Of a DNA stretch of 64,000 nucleotides, positions 34,633 through 44,450 are shown in pieces (within the stretch, counting starts at the first letter, position 1; every line of letters starts with the position of its first letter). The stretch comes from Limnohabitans sp. G3-2. GTDB lineage: Bacteria > Pseudomonadota > Gammaproteobacteria > Burkholderiales > Burkholderiaceae_C. Location: contig NZ_NESG01000007.1 in NCBI RefSeq assembly GCF_002778275.1, forward strand, positions 124,001 to 188,000, written 5' to 3'. The position numbers and the translations under genes were made by a program. The notes beneath the pieces were generated by a model, which had not been told where the DNA came from, did not search any database, and saw only the letters and a list, made by a program, of their open reading frames with translations.

Positions 34633-35655
34633 TTATTTTTGCTTTTGCAATTTGGCGATTTCAGCGCGGAATTCTGACAGGGTGCCAGAGGGGTCTTTCA
34701 GGCCTTTGGCTTTGGCGGCCTGTGCCCAATCGCGCTCCAATTTGCTGACGCGAACCGTGACGCCGCTGATGAAGCTGTTGTTGGCTTTGATGACCTTCAC
34801 ACCGTTCTTTTGCATGTTGGTCAAAGCCAGATCGTCCACGCGGTCCCAAGATTTGCCAAAGCGGCTGGCCACAGCGTCGCCAGACAACTCATCCACCGCC
34901 TTTTTGTCTTCTGCAGACAGGCTGTTGTACTTGGCCGGGTTCATCATGAAGACAAAACTGGTGTTGTAAAGACCGCCCGGGAAGGTGGTGGCGTGCTTGA
35001 TGATTTTGTCGATTTTGAAAGAGTCGGTCGACTCGGCAGGGAACAAAGTGCCATCCATGACACCGCTGGAGAGCAGCTCATAGGAGTCGGGTGCCGGTTT
35101 GAGGGTGACGTTCATGTCCAGCGTCTTGGTGATCTCGTTCACCATGCCGCCACCCACGCGGAACTTCAGGCCCGACAAGTCTTCCACTTTCTCAATGGGC
35201 TTTTTGGTGTTGAACACGATGCCTGGGCCGTGGGTGAAATAGCCCAAGACCTTCACACCTTGGTGCTCGGCTGTGAATTCGGGGTGTTTGCTGGCGATGC
35301 GGTTGAAGGCCACCGACAGCGGCTCGGCACGGTCGCCCAAGAATGGGAATTCGGCCATTTGTGTCAAGACAAAACGACCGGGTGTGTAACCATGAACGGT
35401 GAAGGACACGTCGACCAAGCCGTTTTTCACGGCATCAAAAGTGCCTGGCGCGGGCGTGACCGCACGGGGCAAAATGTTGCAGCGCACGCGGTTGGATGTT
35501 TTGGCCGTCAGTGCGTCGCACCAATCTTTTTGCGCCATGGTCAAGCCGTGTGTGGGCGGGACCCAGCTGGAGACCGTCAAAACGGTTTGAGCCTGGGCAA
35601 GGCCAGACAAACTGGTCAAGGCCAATGCGGCCATGGAAATCAGGGTTTTCTTCAT
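34633..35655 (-). CDS. dctP: TRAP transporter periplasmic substrate-binding protein, DctP type
   Basis: This 340-residue protein has a signal peptide (MKKTLISMAALALTSLSGLA) and the DctP fold pattern, including VLTVSSWVPPTHGLTMAQ near the N-terminus and LKFRVGGGMVNEITKTLD with the ligand-contacting Arg. Such proteins capture carboxylates. It begins the dctPQM operon, divergent from etfB across 288 bp. The ligand is not determined. Confidence 0.94.
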   Translation of the reverse strand: MKKTLISMAALALTSLSGLAQAQTVLTVSSWVPPTHGLTMAQKDWCDALTAKTSNRVRCNILPRAVTPAPGTFDAVKNGLVDVSFTVHGYTPGRFVLTQMAEFPFLGDRAEPLSVAFNRIASKHPEFTAEHQGVKVLGYFTHGPGIVFNTKKPIEKVEDLSGLKFRVGGGMVNEITKTLDMNVTLKPAPDSYELLSSGVMDGTLFPAESTDSFKIDKIIKHATTFPGGLYNTSFVFMMNPAKYNSLSAEDKKAVDELSGDAVASRFGKSWDRVDDLALTNMQKNGVKVIKANNSFISGVTVRVSKLERDWAQAAKAKGLKDPSGTLSEFRAEIAKLQKQK

Positions 35656-35859
35656 GGGGAAGCTCCAGTTAATTGGTTACAAAACATAATCTAAACGCTA
35701 TTGCCTGCGGACTGAATCCATGCTTACCCTGATTTCCCGACCTTTGGGTCGGTGAATGGGGCTGTCCTGCGGCGAAAAAGCGCCTGGGTGAGATAAAAAT
35801 TCGAACGACCGTGCTTTTTTGTCGATAATGGTGAATCTGATGGGATGTTTTCGTGCACA

Positions 35860-35877
35860 ATTGACGTATACGTCAAT
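35860..35877. promoter_or_regulatory. 18-bp perfect palindrome upstream of etfB, LiuR-like operator candidate
   Basis: ATTGACGTATACGTCAAT is a perfect palindrome, 66 bp before the etfB ATG and inside a divergent promoter region. Its form resembles published motifs for branched-chain/fatty acid catabolic regulators such as the MerR-type LiuR (TTGACGT-type half-sites). No such regulator gene is in the window. Assignment is by resemblance only. Confidence 0.5.
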
Positions 35878-35943
35878 CGCCAAGCGGGTCTCCGTGACCC
35901 CAAGCTGCGAGACCTGTTTTGATCTTTCAATGGAGAAGCTTTC

Positions 35944-36699
35944 ATGAAAATTCTGGTTCCCGTGAAGCGGGTCGTGGACTACAACGTCAAGGTCCGGGTC
36001 AAATCCGATGGTTCGGGTGTGGACATCGCCAACGTCAAGATGAGCATGAACCCCTTTGACGAAATCGCCGTCGAAGAAGCCGTGCGCCTGAAAGAAAAAG
36101 GTTTCGCCACCGAAGTCATCGCTGTCTCTTGCGGCGTGGCCCAATGCCAGGAAACCTTGCGTACCGCGATGGCCATTGGCGCCGATCGCGGCATCTTGGT
36201 GGAGACCCCGGCCGATTTGGACCTGCAGCCCTTGGCGGTCGCCAAGCTGCTCAAGGCGCTGGTCGACAAAGAACAACCCGGTTTGATCATTCTGGGCAAG
36301 CAAGCCATTGACGACGACTGCAACCAAACCGGTCAGATGTTGGCCGCTTTGGCCGATCTGCCGCAAGCCACATTCGCCAGCAAGGTCGAGATCGTGGACG
36401 GCAAAGCCCAAGTGACCCGCGAGATCGACGGCGGCTTGGAAGTGCTGTCCATCCATCTGCCTGCGGTGGTGACCACCGACCTGCGCTTGAACGAGCCGCG
36501 CTACGTGACGCTGCCCAACATCATGAAGGCCAAGAAAAAGCAGCTCGACAACTTCAAGCCCGAAGACTTGGGTGTCGATGTGGCCCCCCGCATCAAGACG
36601 CTGAAAGTGGCCGAGCCTGCCAAGCGCAGCGCCGGCATCAAGGTGCCTGACGTCGCTACCCTGGTGGACAAGCTGAAAAACGTGGCCAAAGTGATCTGA
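35944..36699 (+). CDS. etfB: Electron transfer flavoprotein beta subunit
   Basis: This 251-residue protein starts [20 protein letters not shown], the standard EtfB opening, and has [20 protein letters not shown] and the AMP-binding/recognition region [17 protein letters not shown]. With EtfA it passes electrons from acyl-CoA dehydrogenases to ETF-ubiquinone oxidoreductase. It is followed by etfA after 98 bp that contain a REP-like element. Confidence 0.97.
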   Translation: MKILVPVKRVVDYNVKVRVKSDGSGVDIANVKMSMNPFDEIAVEEAVRLKEKGFATEVIAVSCGVAQCQETLRTAMAIGADRGILVETPADLDLQPLAVAKLLKALVDKEQPGLIILGKQAIDDDCNQTGQMLAALADLPQATFASKVEIVDGKAQVTREIDGGLEVLSIHLPAVVTTDLRLNEPRYVTLPNIMKAKKKQLDNFKPEDLGVDVAPRIKTLKVAEPAKRSAGIKVPDVATLVDKLKNVAKVI

Positions 36700-36704
36700 G
36701 GCTC

Positions 36705-36776
36705 TTTGTGGGAGGCCGCCCCCGCGGCCGAATGTCGGTCAACCAGCATTCGCGAGCAGGGGCTCGCTCCCACAGA
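36705..36776. repeat. REP/BIME-like element (copy 2), inside the etfBA operon
   Basis: Two opposite palindromic arms, GTGGGAGGCCGCCCCCGCGG and GCGAGCAGGGGCTCGCTCCC plus AC, are separated by about 20 bases. They match the modules at 13087-13256 and 50843-50903. It lies between etfB and etfA, six bases after the etfB stop. It may stabilise upstream mRNA or reduce downstream transcription. Confidence 0.82.
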
Positions 36777-36797
36777 ACAACGAATCAAGGAAAAAAC

Positions 36798-37730
36798 ATG
36801 ACTGCTCTCGTTATTGCCGAACACGACAACGCCTCGATCAAAGGCGCAACTTTGAACACCGTGACCGCCGCTGCCGCTTGCGGTGGTGATGTGCATGTGC
36901 TGGTCGCAGGCCACAACGCAGCCGCTGCTGCGCAAGCCGCGGCTCAAATCGCGGGTGTGACGAAAGTCATCCACGCCGACAGCGAAGCCCTGGCCCATGG
37001 CTTGGCCGAAAACGTGGCAGCCCAAGTGATCGCCATCGCTGCCCACTACAGCCACATCCTGTTCCCCGCGACTGCCGCGGGCAAGAACGTGGCCCCCCGC
37101 GTGGCGGCCAAGTTGGATGTGGCCCAAATCAGCGATGTGACGCAAGTCATCTCGGCCGACACGTTCGAGCGCCCGATCTATGCGGGTAACGCGATCGCGA
37201 CGGTGCAAAGCACCGACGGCACCAAAGTCATCACCGTGCGCACCACGGGCTTTGACGCGGCAGCCGCGACAGGTGGCTCCGCTGCCGTCGAAAACGCAGC
37301 CGCTCAAGCCGACAGCGGCAAGAGCAGCTTCACGCGCAGCGAAATCGCCAAGAACGACCGCCCCGAACTCACAGCCGCCAAGATCATCGTCTCCGGTGGC
37401 CGTGCTTTGGGCAGCTCGGAAAAGTTCAATGAAGTGATGACGCCTCTGGCCGACAAGTTGGGTGCCGCCATCGGTGCCAGCCGTGCAGCTGTGGACGCTG
37501 GCTACGCGGCCAACGACCTGCAAGTGGGCCAGACCGGCAAGATCGTGGCGCCTCAGCTGTATGTCGCGTGCGGCATCTCGGGCGCGATCCAGCACTTGGC
37601 GGGCATGAAGGATTCCAAAGTGATCGTGGCGATCAACAAGGACCCCGAAGCGCCCATCTTCAGCGTGGCCGACTTTGGCCTCGAAGCCGATTTGTTCGCG
37701 GCTGTGCCTGAGTTGACCAACGCACTGTGA
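36798..37730 (+). CDS. etfA: Electron transfer flavoprotein alpha subunit
   Basis: This 310-residue protein carries the FAD-binding C-terminal domain: [14 protein letters not shown], then [31 protein letters not shown] and [17 protein letters not shown]. The N-terminal half is Ala-rich as usual. The ATG at 36798 has AAGGA upstream; the longer frame from 36708 runs through the REP element and is spurious. It ends just before a terminator. Confidence 0.97.
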   Translation: MTALVIAEHDNASIKGATLNTVTAAAACGGDVHVLVAGHNAAAAAQAAAQIAGVTKVIHADSEALAHGLAENVAAQVIAIAAHYSHILFPATAAGKNVAPRVAAKLDVAQISDVTQVISADTFERPIYAGNAIATVQSTDGTKVITVRTTGFDAAAATGGSAAVENAAAQADSGKSSFTRSEIAKNDRPELTAAKIIVSGGRALGSSEKFNEVMTPLADKLGAAIGASRAAVDAGYAANDLQVGQTGKIVAPQLYVACGISGAIQHLAGMKDSKVIVAINKDPEAPIFSVADFGLEADLFAAVPELTNAL

Positions 37731-37751
37731 TGATTTGACGTCAGCAAAGAA

Positions 37752-37774
37752 GGCCTCCCAGAGAGGTCTTTTTT
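37752..37774 (+). terminator. Intrinsic terminator after etfA
   Basis: GGCCTC / GAGGTC arms (six pairs including one G-U) with a five-base loop, followed by six T residues. It lies 21 bp after the etfA stop and 42 bp before the acyl-CoA dehydrogenase start. Transcription of the next genes would need readthrough or a promoter I cannot see. Confidence 0.75.
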
Positions 37775-37815
37775 GTACCCGCCCCCTCTCCTTTGACCAT
37801 GAACGGAATCAAGAC

Positions 37816-39606
37816 ATGAGTTACATCGCTCCCCTCAAAGACATGCTTTTCAACATCGAGCATTTGGCCCGCATTGATCAGATTGCGCAGATTCCCGGCT
37901 TTGAAGATGCGGGTTTGGAAACGGCGCAAGCGGTGCTCGAGGAGTGCGCCAAGCTCAACCAGGACGTGATCTCTCCGCTCAATTGGGAAGGAGACCAAAA
38001 CCCGTCCTTCCACAACGGCAGTGGCGTGACCACCACGCCGGGCTTCAAAGAGGCTTACCAACAGTACGCCGAAGGCGGCTGGCAAGGCCTGCAGCACCCG
38101 GCCGACTTTGGCGGCCAAGGCCTGCCCAAAACCATTGGCGCGGCTTGCGGCGAAATGCTCAACTCGGCCAACATGGCTTTTGCCCTGTGCCCCTTGCTCA
38201 CCGATGGCGCGATCGAAGCGCTGCTGACCGCAGGCTCTGACGAGCTCAAAGCCACTTATCTGGAAAAACTGATCTCGGGCCAGTGGACCGGCACCATGAA
38301 CCTGACCGAGCCGCAGGCGGGCTCAGACTTGGCCGCCGTGCGCACCCGCGCCGAGCCCCAGCCCGATGGCACGTACAAAATTTTCGGCACCAAGATCTAC
38401 ATCACCTACGGTGAACACGACATGGCCGAGAACATCGTGCACCTGGTGCTGGCCCGTGTGGTCGGCGCACCGGAAGGTGTCAAAGGCATCAGCCTGTTCG
38501 TGGTGCCCAAATTCATGGTCAAGGCCGATGGCTCTTTGGGCGATCGCAATGACGTCCACTGCGTGAGCATCGAGCACAAGATGGGCATCAAGGCCAGCCC
38601 CACAGCCGTGCTGCAGTTCGGCGACCACGGTGGCGGTGTTGGGTATTTGGTGGGTCAGGAAAACCGTGGCCTCGAATACATGTTCATCATGATGAACGCC
38701 GCCCGCTATGCGGTGGGTGTGCAGGGCATCGCGATTGCCGAGCGCTCTTACCAGCGCGCGGTGCAATACGCGCGCGACCGCGTACAAAGCCGTCCGGTTG
38801 ACGGCAGCTTGCCCGCAGCGGGCCCCATCATTCACCACCCCGATGTGCGCCGCATGCTGATGACCATGCGCGCCTACACCGAGGGCTGCCGCGCCATGGC
38901 CGCCACGGCTGCGGCGGCCTACGACGCCTCGCACCACCACCCCGATGCCGAGGTGCGCCAGCACAACGCGGCGTTTTACGAGTTCATGGTGCCGCTGGTC
39001 AAGGGCTACAGCACCGAGATGAGCCTGGAAGTCACCAGCTTGGGCGTGCAGGTGCACGGCGGCATGGGCTTCATCGAAGAAACCGGTGCGGCGCAGTACT
39101 ACCGCGACGCCAAGATCCTGACCATTTACGAAGGCACGACCGCCATCCAGGCCAACGACCTGGTGGGGCGCAAGACCGCCCGCGACGGCGGCCAGACCGC
39201 CAAAGCACTGGCTGCGCAGGTGGCGCAGACCGAAAGCGAACTCGCGTCTTCTGGCAACGCCGACGCGCAGGCTGTGGCCAAGCGCCTCAAAGCCGCCCGT
39301 GAAGCCTTTGTGGACGTGGTCGACTTTGTGGCCGGCAACACCAAAGCCCACCCCAACGATGTGTTCGCTGGCAGCGTGCCTTACCTCATGCTGGCGGGCA
39401 ATCTGATGGCGGGCTGGCAAATGGGCCGCGCCTTGCTGGTGGCCCTCACACCCGAGGCGCAAGCCCAAGACGCCGCCTTCATGGCCGCCAAGGTGACCAC
39501 CGCACGTTTCTACGCCGACCACATCCTGTCCAAAGCCCCCGGCATCCGCGACAGCATTGTCGAAGGTGCGGGCAGCGTGACCGCGATGGCGCTGGACGCA
39601 TTCTGA
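37816..39606 (+). CDS. Acyl-CoA dehydrogenase, DmdC-like long form
   Basis: This 596-residue flavoprotein has the acyl-CoA dehydrogenase core: [20 protein letters not shown] for FAD and substrate, [20 protein letters not shown], and [20 protein letters not shown], where Glu of YEGT is the catalytic base. Its length and C-terminal extra domain fit the ~600-residue group that includes 3-methylmercaptopropionyl-CoA dehydrogenase DmdC. The substrate is not determined. The ATG at 37816 ([12 protein letters not shown]) is standard. It follows etfBA, which accepts its electrons. Confidence 0.94.
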   Translation: MSYIAPLKDMLFNIEHLARIDQIAQIPGFEDAGLETAQAVLEECAKLNQDVISPLNWEGDQNPSFHNGSGVTTTPGFKEAYQQYAEGGWQGLQHPADFGGQGLPKTIGAACGEMLNSANMAFALCPLLTDGAIEALLTAGSDELKATYLEKLISGQWTGTMNLTEPQAGSDLAAVRTRAEPQPDGTYKIFGTKIYITYGEHDMAENIVHLVLARVVGAPEGVKGISLFVVPKFMVKADGSLGDRNDVHCVSIEHKMGIKASPTAVLQFGDHGGGVGYLVGQENRGLEYMFIMMNAARYAVGVQGIAIAERSYQRAVQYARDRVQSRPVDGSLPAAGPIIHHPDVRRMLMTMRAYTEGCRAMAATAAAAYDASHHHPDAEVRQHNAAFYEFMVPLVKGYSTEMSLEVTSLGVQVHGGMGFIEETGAAQYYRDAKILTIYEGTTAIQANDLVGRKTARDGGQTAKALAAQVAQTESELASSGNADAQAVAKRLKAAREAFVDVVDFVAGNTKAHPNDVFAGSVPYLMLAGNLMAGWQMGRALLVALTPEAQAQDAAFMAAKVTTARFYADHILSKAPGIRDSIVEGAGSVTAMALDAF

Positions 39607-39639
39607 TTCCGATTCCAAAAACAATCTTAAGGAGACAAC

Positions 39640-40593
39640 ATGTCCAAGCTGCCCAACGTTCTGGCCCATCTGCCATTTCCCGCCATCGCCTCGCCCCTGT
39701 TCATCATCAGCAACCCCAAGCTGGTGATTGAGCAGTGCAAGGCCGGCATTGTGGGCTCTATGCCTGCTTTGAACGCACGCCCTGCCGAGCAACTGGAAGA
39801 GTGGTTGATTGAAATCACCGAAACCCTGGCGGCCTACAACCAGGCCCATCCAGACAAGCCCGCTGCGCCTTTTGCCATCAACCAGATCGTGCACAAGAGC
39901 AACGACCGGTTGGAGCACGACATGGCCATGTGCGTGAAGTACAAAGTGCCGATCATCATCACCTCGCTGGGCGCTCGTGAAGAGATCAACGCGGCCGCCC
40001 ACAGCTACGGTGGCGTGGTGCTGCACGACATCATCAACAACAAGCACGCGCATAAAGCGATTGAAAAGGGTGCGGATGGCCTGATCGCTGTCGCCGCGGG
40101 TGCCGGTGGCCATGCGGGCGTCAAAAGCCCGTTCGCCTTGATTCAGGAAATCCGCCAGTGGTTTGATGGTCCGGTGGCCTTGTCCGGATCGATTGCCACG
40201 GGCGACGCGATTTTGGCGGCCCAAGCCATGGGCGCAGACTTTGCCTACATCGGCTCTGCGTTCATCGCCACGCACGAAGCGCGTGCGGCCGAGGCGTACA
40301 AACAAGCCATTGTGGACAGCAACTCGGACGACATCGTGTACAGCAACCTGTTCACGGGTGTGCACGGCAACTACCTGGCCCCGTCGATCCGCGCCGCTGG
40401 CCTGGACCCCGAGAACCTGCCCGAGTCCGACCCCAGCAAGATGAACTTTGGCGGTGACGCCAAAAAGGCTTGGAAAGACATCTGGGGCTGCGGCCAAGGC
40501 ATTGGCGCGATCCAGTCGGTGCAAAGCACCGCCGATCTGGTGGCCCAGTTCAAGGCGCAGTACCAAGCAGCTCGCGCCCGTTTGGCGCTCTGA
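39640..40593 (+). CDS. Nitronate monooxygenase family protein
   Basis: This 317-residue FMN TIM-barrel protein resembles 2-nitropropane dioxygenases: an N-terminal PAIASPLFIISNPKLVIEQC with GIVGSMPALNARP, then VAAGAGGHAGVKSPFALIQE, and ALSGSIATGDAILAAQAMGA with the phosphate loop. TAAGGAGACAAC precedes the ATG, a very strong ribosome binding site. It is 33 bp after the acyl-CoA dehydrogenase. Related members reduce enoyl bonds, so its role with acyl-CoA metabolism is possible but not shown. Confidence 0.92.
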   Translation: MSKLPNVLAHLPFPAIASPLFIISNPKLVIEQCKAGIVGSMPALNARPAEQLEEWLIEITETLAAYNQAHPDKPAAPFAINQIVHKSNDRLEHDMAMCVKYKVPIIITSLGAREEINAAAHSYGGVVLHDIINNKHAHKAIEKGADGLIAVAAGAGGHAGVKSPFALIQEIRQWFDGPVALSGSIATGDAILAAQAMGADFAYIGSAFIATHEARAAEAYKQAIVDSNSDDIVYSNLFTGVHGNYLAPSIRAAGLDPENLPESDPSKMNFGGDAKKAWKDIWGCGQGIGAIQSVQSTADLVAQFKAQYQAARARLAL

Positions 40594-40630
40594 CCTTCAC
40601 CGGCCCACGCCCACTTCACCGGTCAGCGAT

Positions 40631-41809
40631 TTGCGCACTTCGCGCATCACCACGCCCCAGCCTGCGTTGGGGCGCTCTTTTTTGATCGATGCGATCAAGG
40701 CCACCGGTTGCCTGTTGATTGTGTTGCACCACATGGCTTTTTATGGGCCCATGTCGGATGTGGTGGCCACGGCCTGGCCAGCGGTGGTGCGCTGGCTTTA
40801 TGACCATGGACGCTACGCCGTCCAGCTGTTTTTGGTCTGCGCGGGTTTTCTCACCGCCAACCACTTGGCCCGCTTGGAGTCGCTGGCCTTGAAAGACGCT
40901 TTCAAGTTGGTGGGAAACCGTTATCTGCGTTTGGCGATCCCTTTGCTGGCGGCGCTCAGTTTCACGGTGCTCATCACAGAGTGGGTGCGCCCCGATTTTG
41001 ACCACGCCAGCTTATCGGCGACGCCCGATTGGGGGCAGGCTTTGGCGCACATGTTGTTGCTGCAGCACCTCTTGGACATGGAGGCCTTGTCAGCGGGCAT
41101 TTGGTATGTGGCCATTGACTTTCAGCTGTACGCCATGACCTTGCTCAGCTTGTGGGTGGTGAGCCTCTGTCGCTCTGCGCAAGCCCGGTATTCCGTCAGA
41201 GCCATGCGCTTGGTGCTGTGGTGCCTTCTCACCTGTGCGTCATGGTGGTGGTGGAATCTGGACACTGCGCTGGACGACCATGGCGTGTATTTTTTCGGCG
41301 CCTATGGCTTGGGTCTTTTGGCCTGGGAGGCCAGGTCCTGGTTGAGCCACAACGCGCCCACAGCTCAACAAAAATGGGCGTTGTGGCTTGGGCTGCTGCT
41401 CTTGTGGGGGGTGGCTTGGTGGCTGGGCCCCAGGGGGCGAATGGCCGTGGCCTTTGGCATCACGGCATTGCTGGTCGCCGCACCTGTGCGCTGGTTCTTG
41501 GGTGATGCCCTGTCGCAATCGCCATGGCGCAGGGGCGTGGCGTGGTTATCGGGTGTGTCCTATTCGGTATTCCTCATGCATTTTGGCGTGAGTTTGGCCA
41601 TCAGCGCATGGATCACCTGGGCGTGGCCCGATGTCCTCTGGGCCAATGCGATGGGCATGCTGCTGGCACTGCTGGTGTCTTTGGGCTTTGGAGGAATGCT
41701 CTACCGATTCGTGGAGCGCCAAGCCCCTACTTGGTGGCATTGGTGGCTGTGGGCCGGATTTTTCAAGGCCAGCGTGGCGCTGACCGTGCTCACCAACCCG
41801 GTGGGCTGA
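40631..41809 (+). CDS. Acyltransferase family 3 membrane protein (OafA/YrhL type)
   Basis: This is an approximately 392-residue membrane protein with ten or so hydrophobic segments. It begins LIDAIKATGCLLIVLHHMAF, matching the acyltransferase-3 start with its conserved His, and has YAVQLFLVCAGFLTANHLAR and, late, VSYSVFLMHFGVSLAIS. The family O-acylates surface sugars or lipids. No ATG precedes LIDAIK in frame; TTG codons at 40631, 40667 and 40682 are candidates. The open frame starting at 40448 overlaps the nitronate monooxygenase by 146 bp and is not used. Its 3' end is 17 bp from the convergent cphA stop. Confidence 0.78.
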   Translation: MRTSRITTPQPALGRSFLIDAIKATGCLLIVLHHMAFYGPMSDVVATAWPAVVRWLYDHGRYAVQLFLVCAGFLTANHLARLESLALKDAFKLVGNRYLRLAIPLLAALSFTVLITEWVRPDFDHASLSATPDWGQALAHMLLLQHLLDMEALSAGIWYVAIDFQLYAMTLLSLWVVSLCRSAQARYSVRAMRLVLWCLLTCASWWWWNLDTALDDHGVYFFGAYGLGLLAWEARSWLSHNAPTAQQKWALWLGLLLLWGVAWWLGPRGRMAVAFGITALLVAAPVRWFLGDALSQSPWRRGVAWLSGVSYSVFLMHFGVSLAISAWITWAWPDVLWANAMGMLLALLVSLGFGGMLYRFVERQAPTWWHWWLWAGFFKASVALTVLTNPVG

Positions 41810-41826
41810 TGCGCACGGCGTCGCCC

Positions 41827-44403
41827 TCAATGGGCCTTGCTGGCTTGGACTTTTTCAGTGATGTAGGCCAAAGCCTCTTCCACTTGGTCGATCAAGATCA
41901 AACACAAATCACCCGGCGATAAACGCGCAAGCGCTGTGTCAATGGCGTTGAATTCGCCTTGGATGTCTTGCACATGCGTGGTGCGGACAGCGCCTTGCAA
42001 ACCCTCGCGCAGCAAAGCGATGACCTCACCGTCTTCACGGCCACGTTGGCAGGCGTCTTGGTAAAGCAGCACTTCGTCAAACGCCTGGCCCAGGATCTTG
42101 GTTTGGTCGCGGATGTCTTGGTCACGCCGGTCACCGGCACCACTGATGACCACCATGCGTTTTTGGGCAGGCATGTTGTCCACGGCCTGCACCAAAGCTT
42201 GAATGGCATCGGGGTTGTGGCCGTAGTCCGCAATCAGGGTGGCCCCACGGTAATCGAACACATTGAAGCGGCCAGGCACGCCCTGGATGTCGCTGATGAA
42301 GGTGGCCACGCCCTGAGCGATCGCATCCCAAGGCACGCCGACAGCCCAAGCCGCACCAATGGCGGCGATGACGTTTTCGGTCTGGAACCCAATTTGGCCT
42401 TGCCGAGTGATCGGCACTTGAGACAGGGGTATGCGCAACACCTGCTTGCCTTTTTGGGCCACGATGTGGCCGTCTTCGGTGAACACCACACGTTTGCCTT
42501 GCGCACGGTGCGTGGCCAACACGGGGTGATTGCCGTCGAGTGCAAAAAAGGTCACTTCGCCCGGGCAGTGCGGCGCCATGAAGGCCACGGCCGGATCCGC
42601 GGCGTTGAGCACGGCCATGCCGTTTTGTTCCACGTTGAGCACAATCACGCGCTTGAGCACGGACAGGTCTTCGAGGGTGGTGATGTAGTTCAGGCCCAGG
42701 TGGTCACCGCCACCCATGTTGGTCACGATGGCCACGTTGCAGCGGTCAAAGGCCAGACCTTCTCGCAGCAAACCGCCGCGAGCGGTCTCAAACACAGCGG
42801 CATCCACATCCGGGTGCATGAGCACGTTGCGCGCGCTGCGCGGACCGCTGCAGTCGCCCGAGTCGGTTTGCCGGCCGTTGACATACACACCGTCCGTGTT
42901 GGTCATGCCCACGCGCAAGCCTTGCGTTCTGAGCAGGTGCGCAGTCAGGCGAACGGTCGTGGTTTTGCCATTGGTGCCCGTGACCGCGATCACGGGGATG
43001 CGGCCTGTTGAACCGTTCGGGAACATCTGGTCGATCACCGCATTGCCCACGTCGCGGCCTTTGCCATAGGATGGGCTGATGTGCATGCGCAAGCCTGGCG
43101 CCGCATTGACTTCGACGATGCCGCCGTTTTGCTCTTCCAGGGGGCGCAATACGGATTCGCACACCACATCGACACCACAAATATCGAGGCCCACCATTTG
43201 GGCCGCTTCCACCACCCGGGCCGCGACCTCGGGGTGCACGTCGTCGGTCACATCGGTGGCGCTGCCCCCGGTGGACAAGTTGGCGTTGTTGCGCAAAATG
43301 ACACGGCGACCTTTTTCGGGCACCGATTCGGGCTCCAGATCTTGGGCGTGCAAACGGCCAATGGCGATGTCGTCAAACCGGATTTTGGTCAGAGAAGTCG
43401 AGTGACCGGTGCCGCGGCGGGGGTCGGCATTCACCAAGTCCACCAGCTGGCGCACCGTGTGTTTGCCGTCGCCGACAACCAAGGGCGGCTCGCGGCGTGC
43501 CGCCGCGATGAGTTTGTTGCCCACCACCAGCAAACGGTAATCGCTGCCCGGCAGGAACTTTTCGACCATCACGGTCCCATAGCGCTCGGCTGTGGCGTAG
43601 GCCTTGTCGAAAGTCGAGCGTTCTGTGATGTTGACGGACACACCTTTGCCCTGGTTGCCATCTTGCGGTTTCACGACCACAGGCAGCCCCACCTCGAGAG
43701 CAATGGCCCAGGCTTCGTCAGGGGTTTCGGCCGGGCGCCCCAGGGGCACAGGCACACCTGCCGCATGCAGCAGTTTTTTGGTCAGGTCTTTGTCTTGGGC
43801 AATCGATTCGGCGATGGCACTGGTGGAGTCCACTTCGGCCGCTTGGATGCGACGCTGCTGTGAGCCCCAACCAAATTGGACCAGGCTGCCATCGGTCAAG
43901 CGCCGAAAGGGAATGCCACGGGCCACGGCCGCATCCACAATCGCGCCGGTCGAAGGGCCCAAGCGAACGTCTTCGTCCAATTCGTGCAGTTGCGCCAGCG
44001 CACTTTCAAGGTCAAAGCCATGACCCGCCATGGCGGCTTGGCAAAGCTTTTCAGCCAACTCGAGGGCCAAGCGACCCACTGCTTCTTCGGAATACTGCAC
44101 CACCACTTGGTAAACACCGGGTTCTTCGGTGGCGGTGGTGCGGCTGAACGTGACGGGGCAGCCCGCGTGGGCTTGCAGCGCGAGGGTGACTTTTTCGAAG
44201 GCATGCGCCATGGACGGCGATTGACCTGGGCGTGTGCCTTCGATGGGGCCCACCTCGGGGAAAATGCGGCGCAAGCGCTGCTCGATCGGATGGTTGGAAG
44301 CCAAGCTGCGCTCGGCTTCAGGGCAGGTCACGATGGCTTCTATGGCCGTGTGACGGCTCCACAAATTGGGACCGCGCAGAGCGCGAATTCTTGACACTTC
44401 CAT
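41827..44403 (-). CDS. cphA: Cyanophycin synthetase CphA
   Basis: This 858-residue enzyme makes cyanophycin, a poly-aspartate backbone with arginine side chains, from Asp, Arg and ATP. The N-terminal domain starts VSRIRALRGPNLWSRHTAIE. The ATP-grasp domain (about 210-475) adds arginine: KDKDLTKKLLHAAGVPVP and VVKPQDGNQGKGVSVN are visible. The Mur-ligase-like domain (475-858) has an intact P-loop, VTGTNGKTTTVRL near 480, and YGHNPDAIQALVQAV. ATG 44403 has AAGGA upstream. It follows a paralogue 48 bp upstream on the same strand. Confidence 0.95.
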   Translation of the reverse strand: MEVSRIRALRGPNLWSRHTAIEAIVTCPEAERSLASNHPIEQRLRRIFPEVGPIEGTRPGQSPSMAHAFEKVTLALQAHAGCPVTFSRTTATEEPGVYQVVVQYSEEAVGRLALELAEKLCQAAMAGHGFDLESALAQLHELDEDVRLGPSTGAIVDAAVARGIPFRRLTDGSLVQFGWGSQQRRIQAAEVDSTSAIAESIAQDKDLTKKLLHAAGVPVPLGRPAETPDEAWAIALEVGLPVVVKPQDGNQGKGVSVNITERSTFDKAYATAERYGTVMVEKFLPGSDYRLLVVGNKLIAAARREPPLVVGDGKHTVRQLVDLVNADPRRGTGHSTSLTKIRFDDIAIGRLHAQDLEPESVPEKGRRVILRNNANLSTGGSATDVTDDVHPEVAARVVEAAQMVGLDICGVDVVCESVLRPLEEQNGGIVEVNAAPGLRMHISPSYGKGRDVGNAVIDQMFPNGSTGRIPVIAVTGTNGKTTTVRLTAHLLRTQGLRVGMTNTDGVYVNGRQTDSGDCSGPRSARNVLMHPDVDAAVFETARGGLLREGLAFDRCNVAIVTNMGGGDHLGLNYITTLEDLSVLKRVIVLNVEQNGMAVLNAADPAVAFMAPHCPGEVTFFALDGNHPVLATHRAQGKRVVFTEDGHIVAQKGKQVLRIPLSQVPITRQGQIGFQTENVIAAIGAAWAVGVPWDAIAQGVATFISDIQGVPGRFNVFDYRGATLIADYGHNPDAIQALVQAVDNMPAQKRMVVISGAGDRRDQDIRDQTKILGQAFDEVLLYQDACQRGREDGEVIALLREGLQGAVRTTHVQDIQGEFNAIDTALARLSPGDLCLILIDQVEEALAYITEKVQASKAH

Positions 44404-44450
44404 GAACCGGGATTCCTTTGATGCGCGAGGGCCACAGGGCACTGGGGGCG

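Noticed and set aside
38323..40566. 747-codon minus-strand open frame across two genes
   Set aside because: It runs across an acyl-CoA dehydrogenase, an intergenic gap and a nitronate monooxygenase; both real genes have good ribosome sites and motifs.
40448..40630. Upstream extension of the acyltransferase frame into the nitronate monooxygenase gene
   Set aside because: A 146-bp overlap with a well-supported gene and no conserved residues in the extension.
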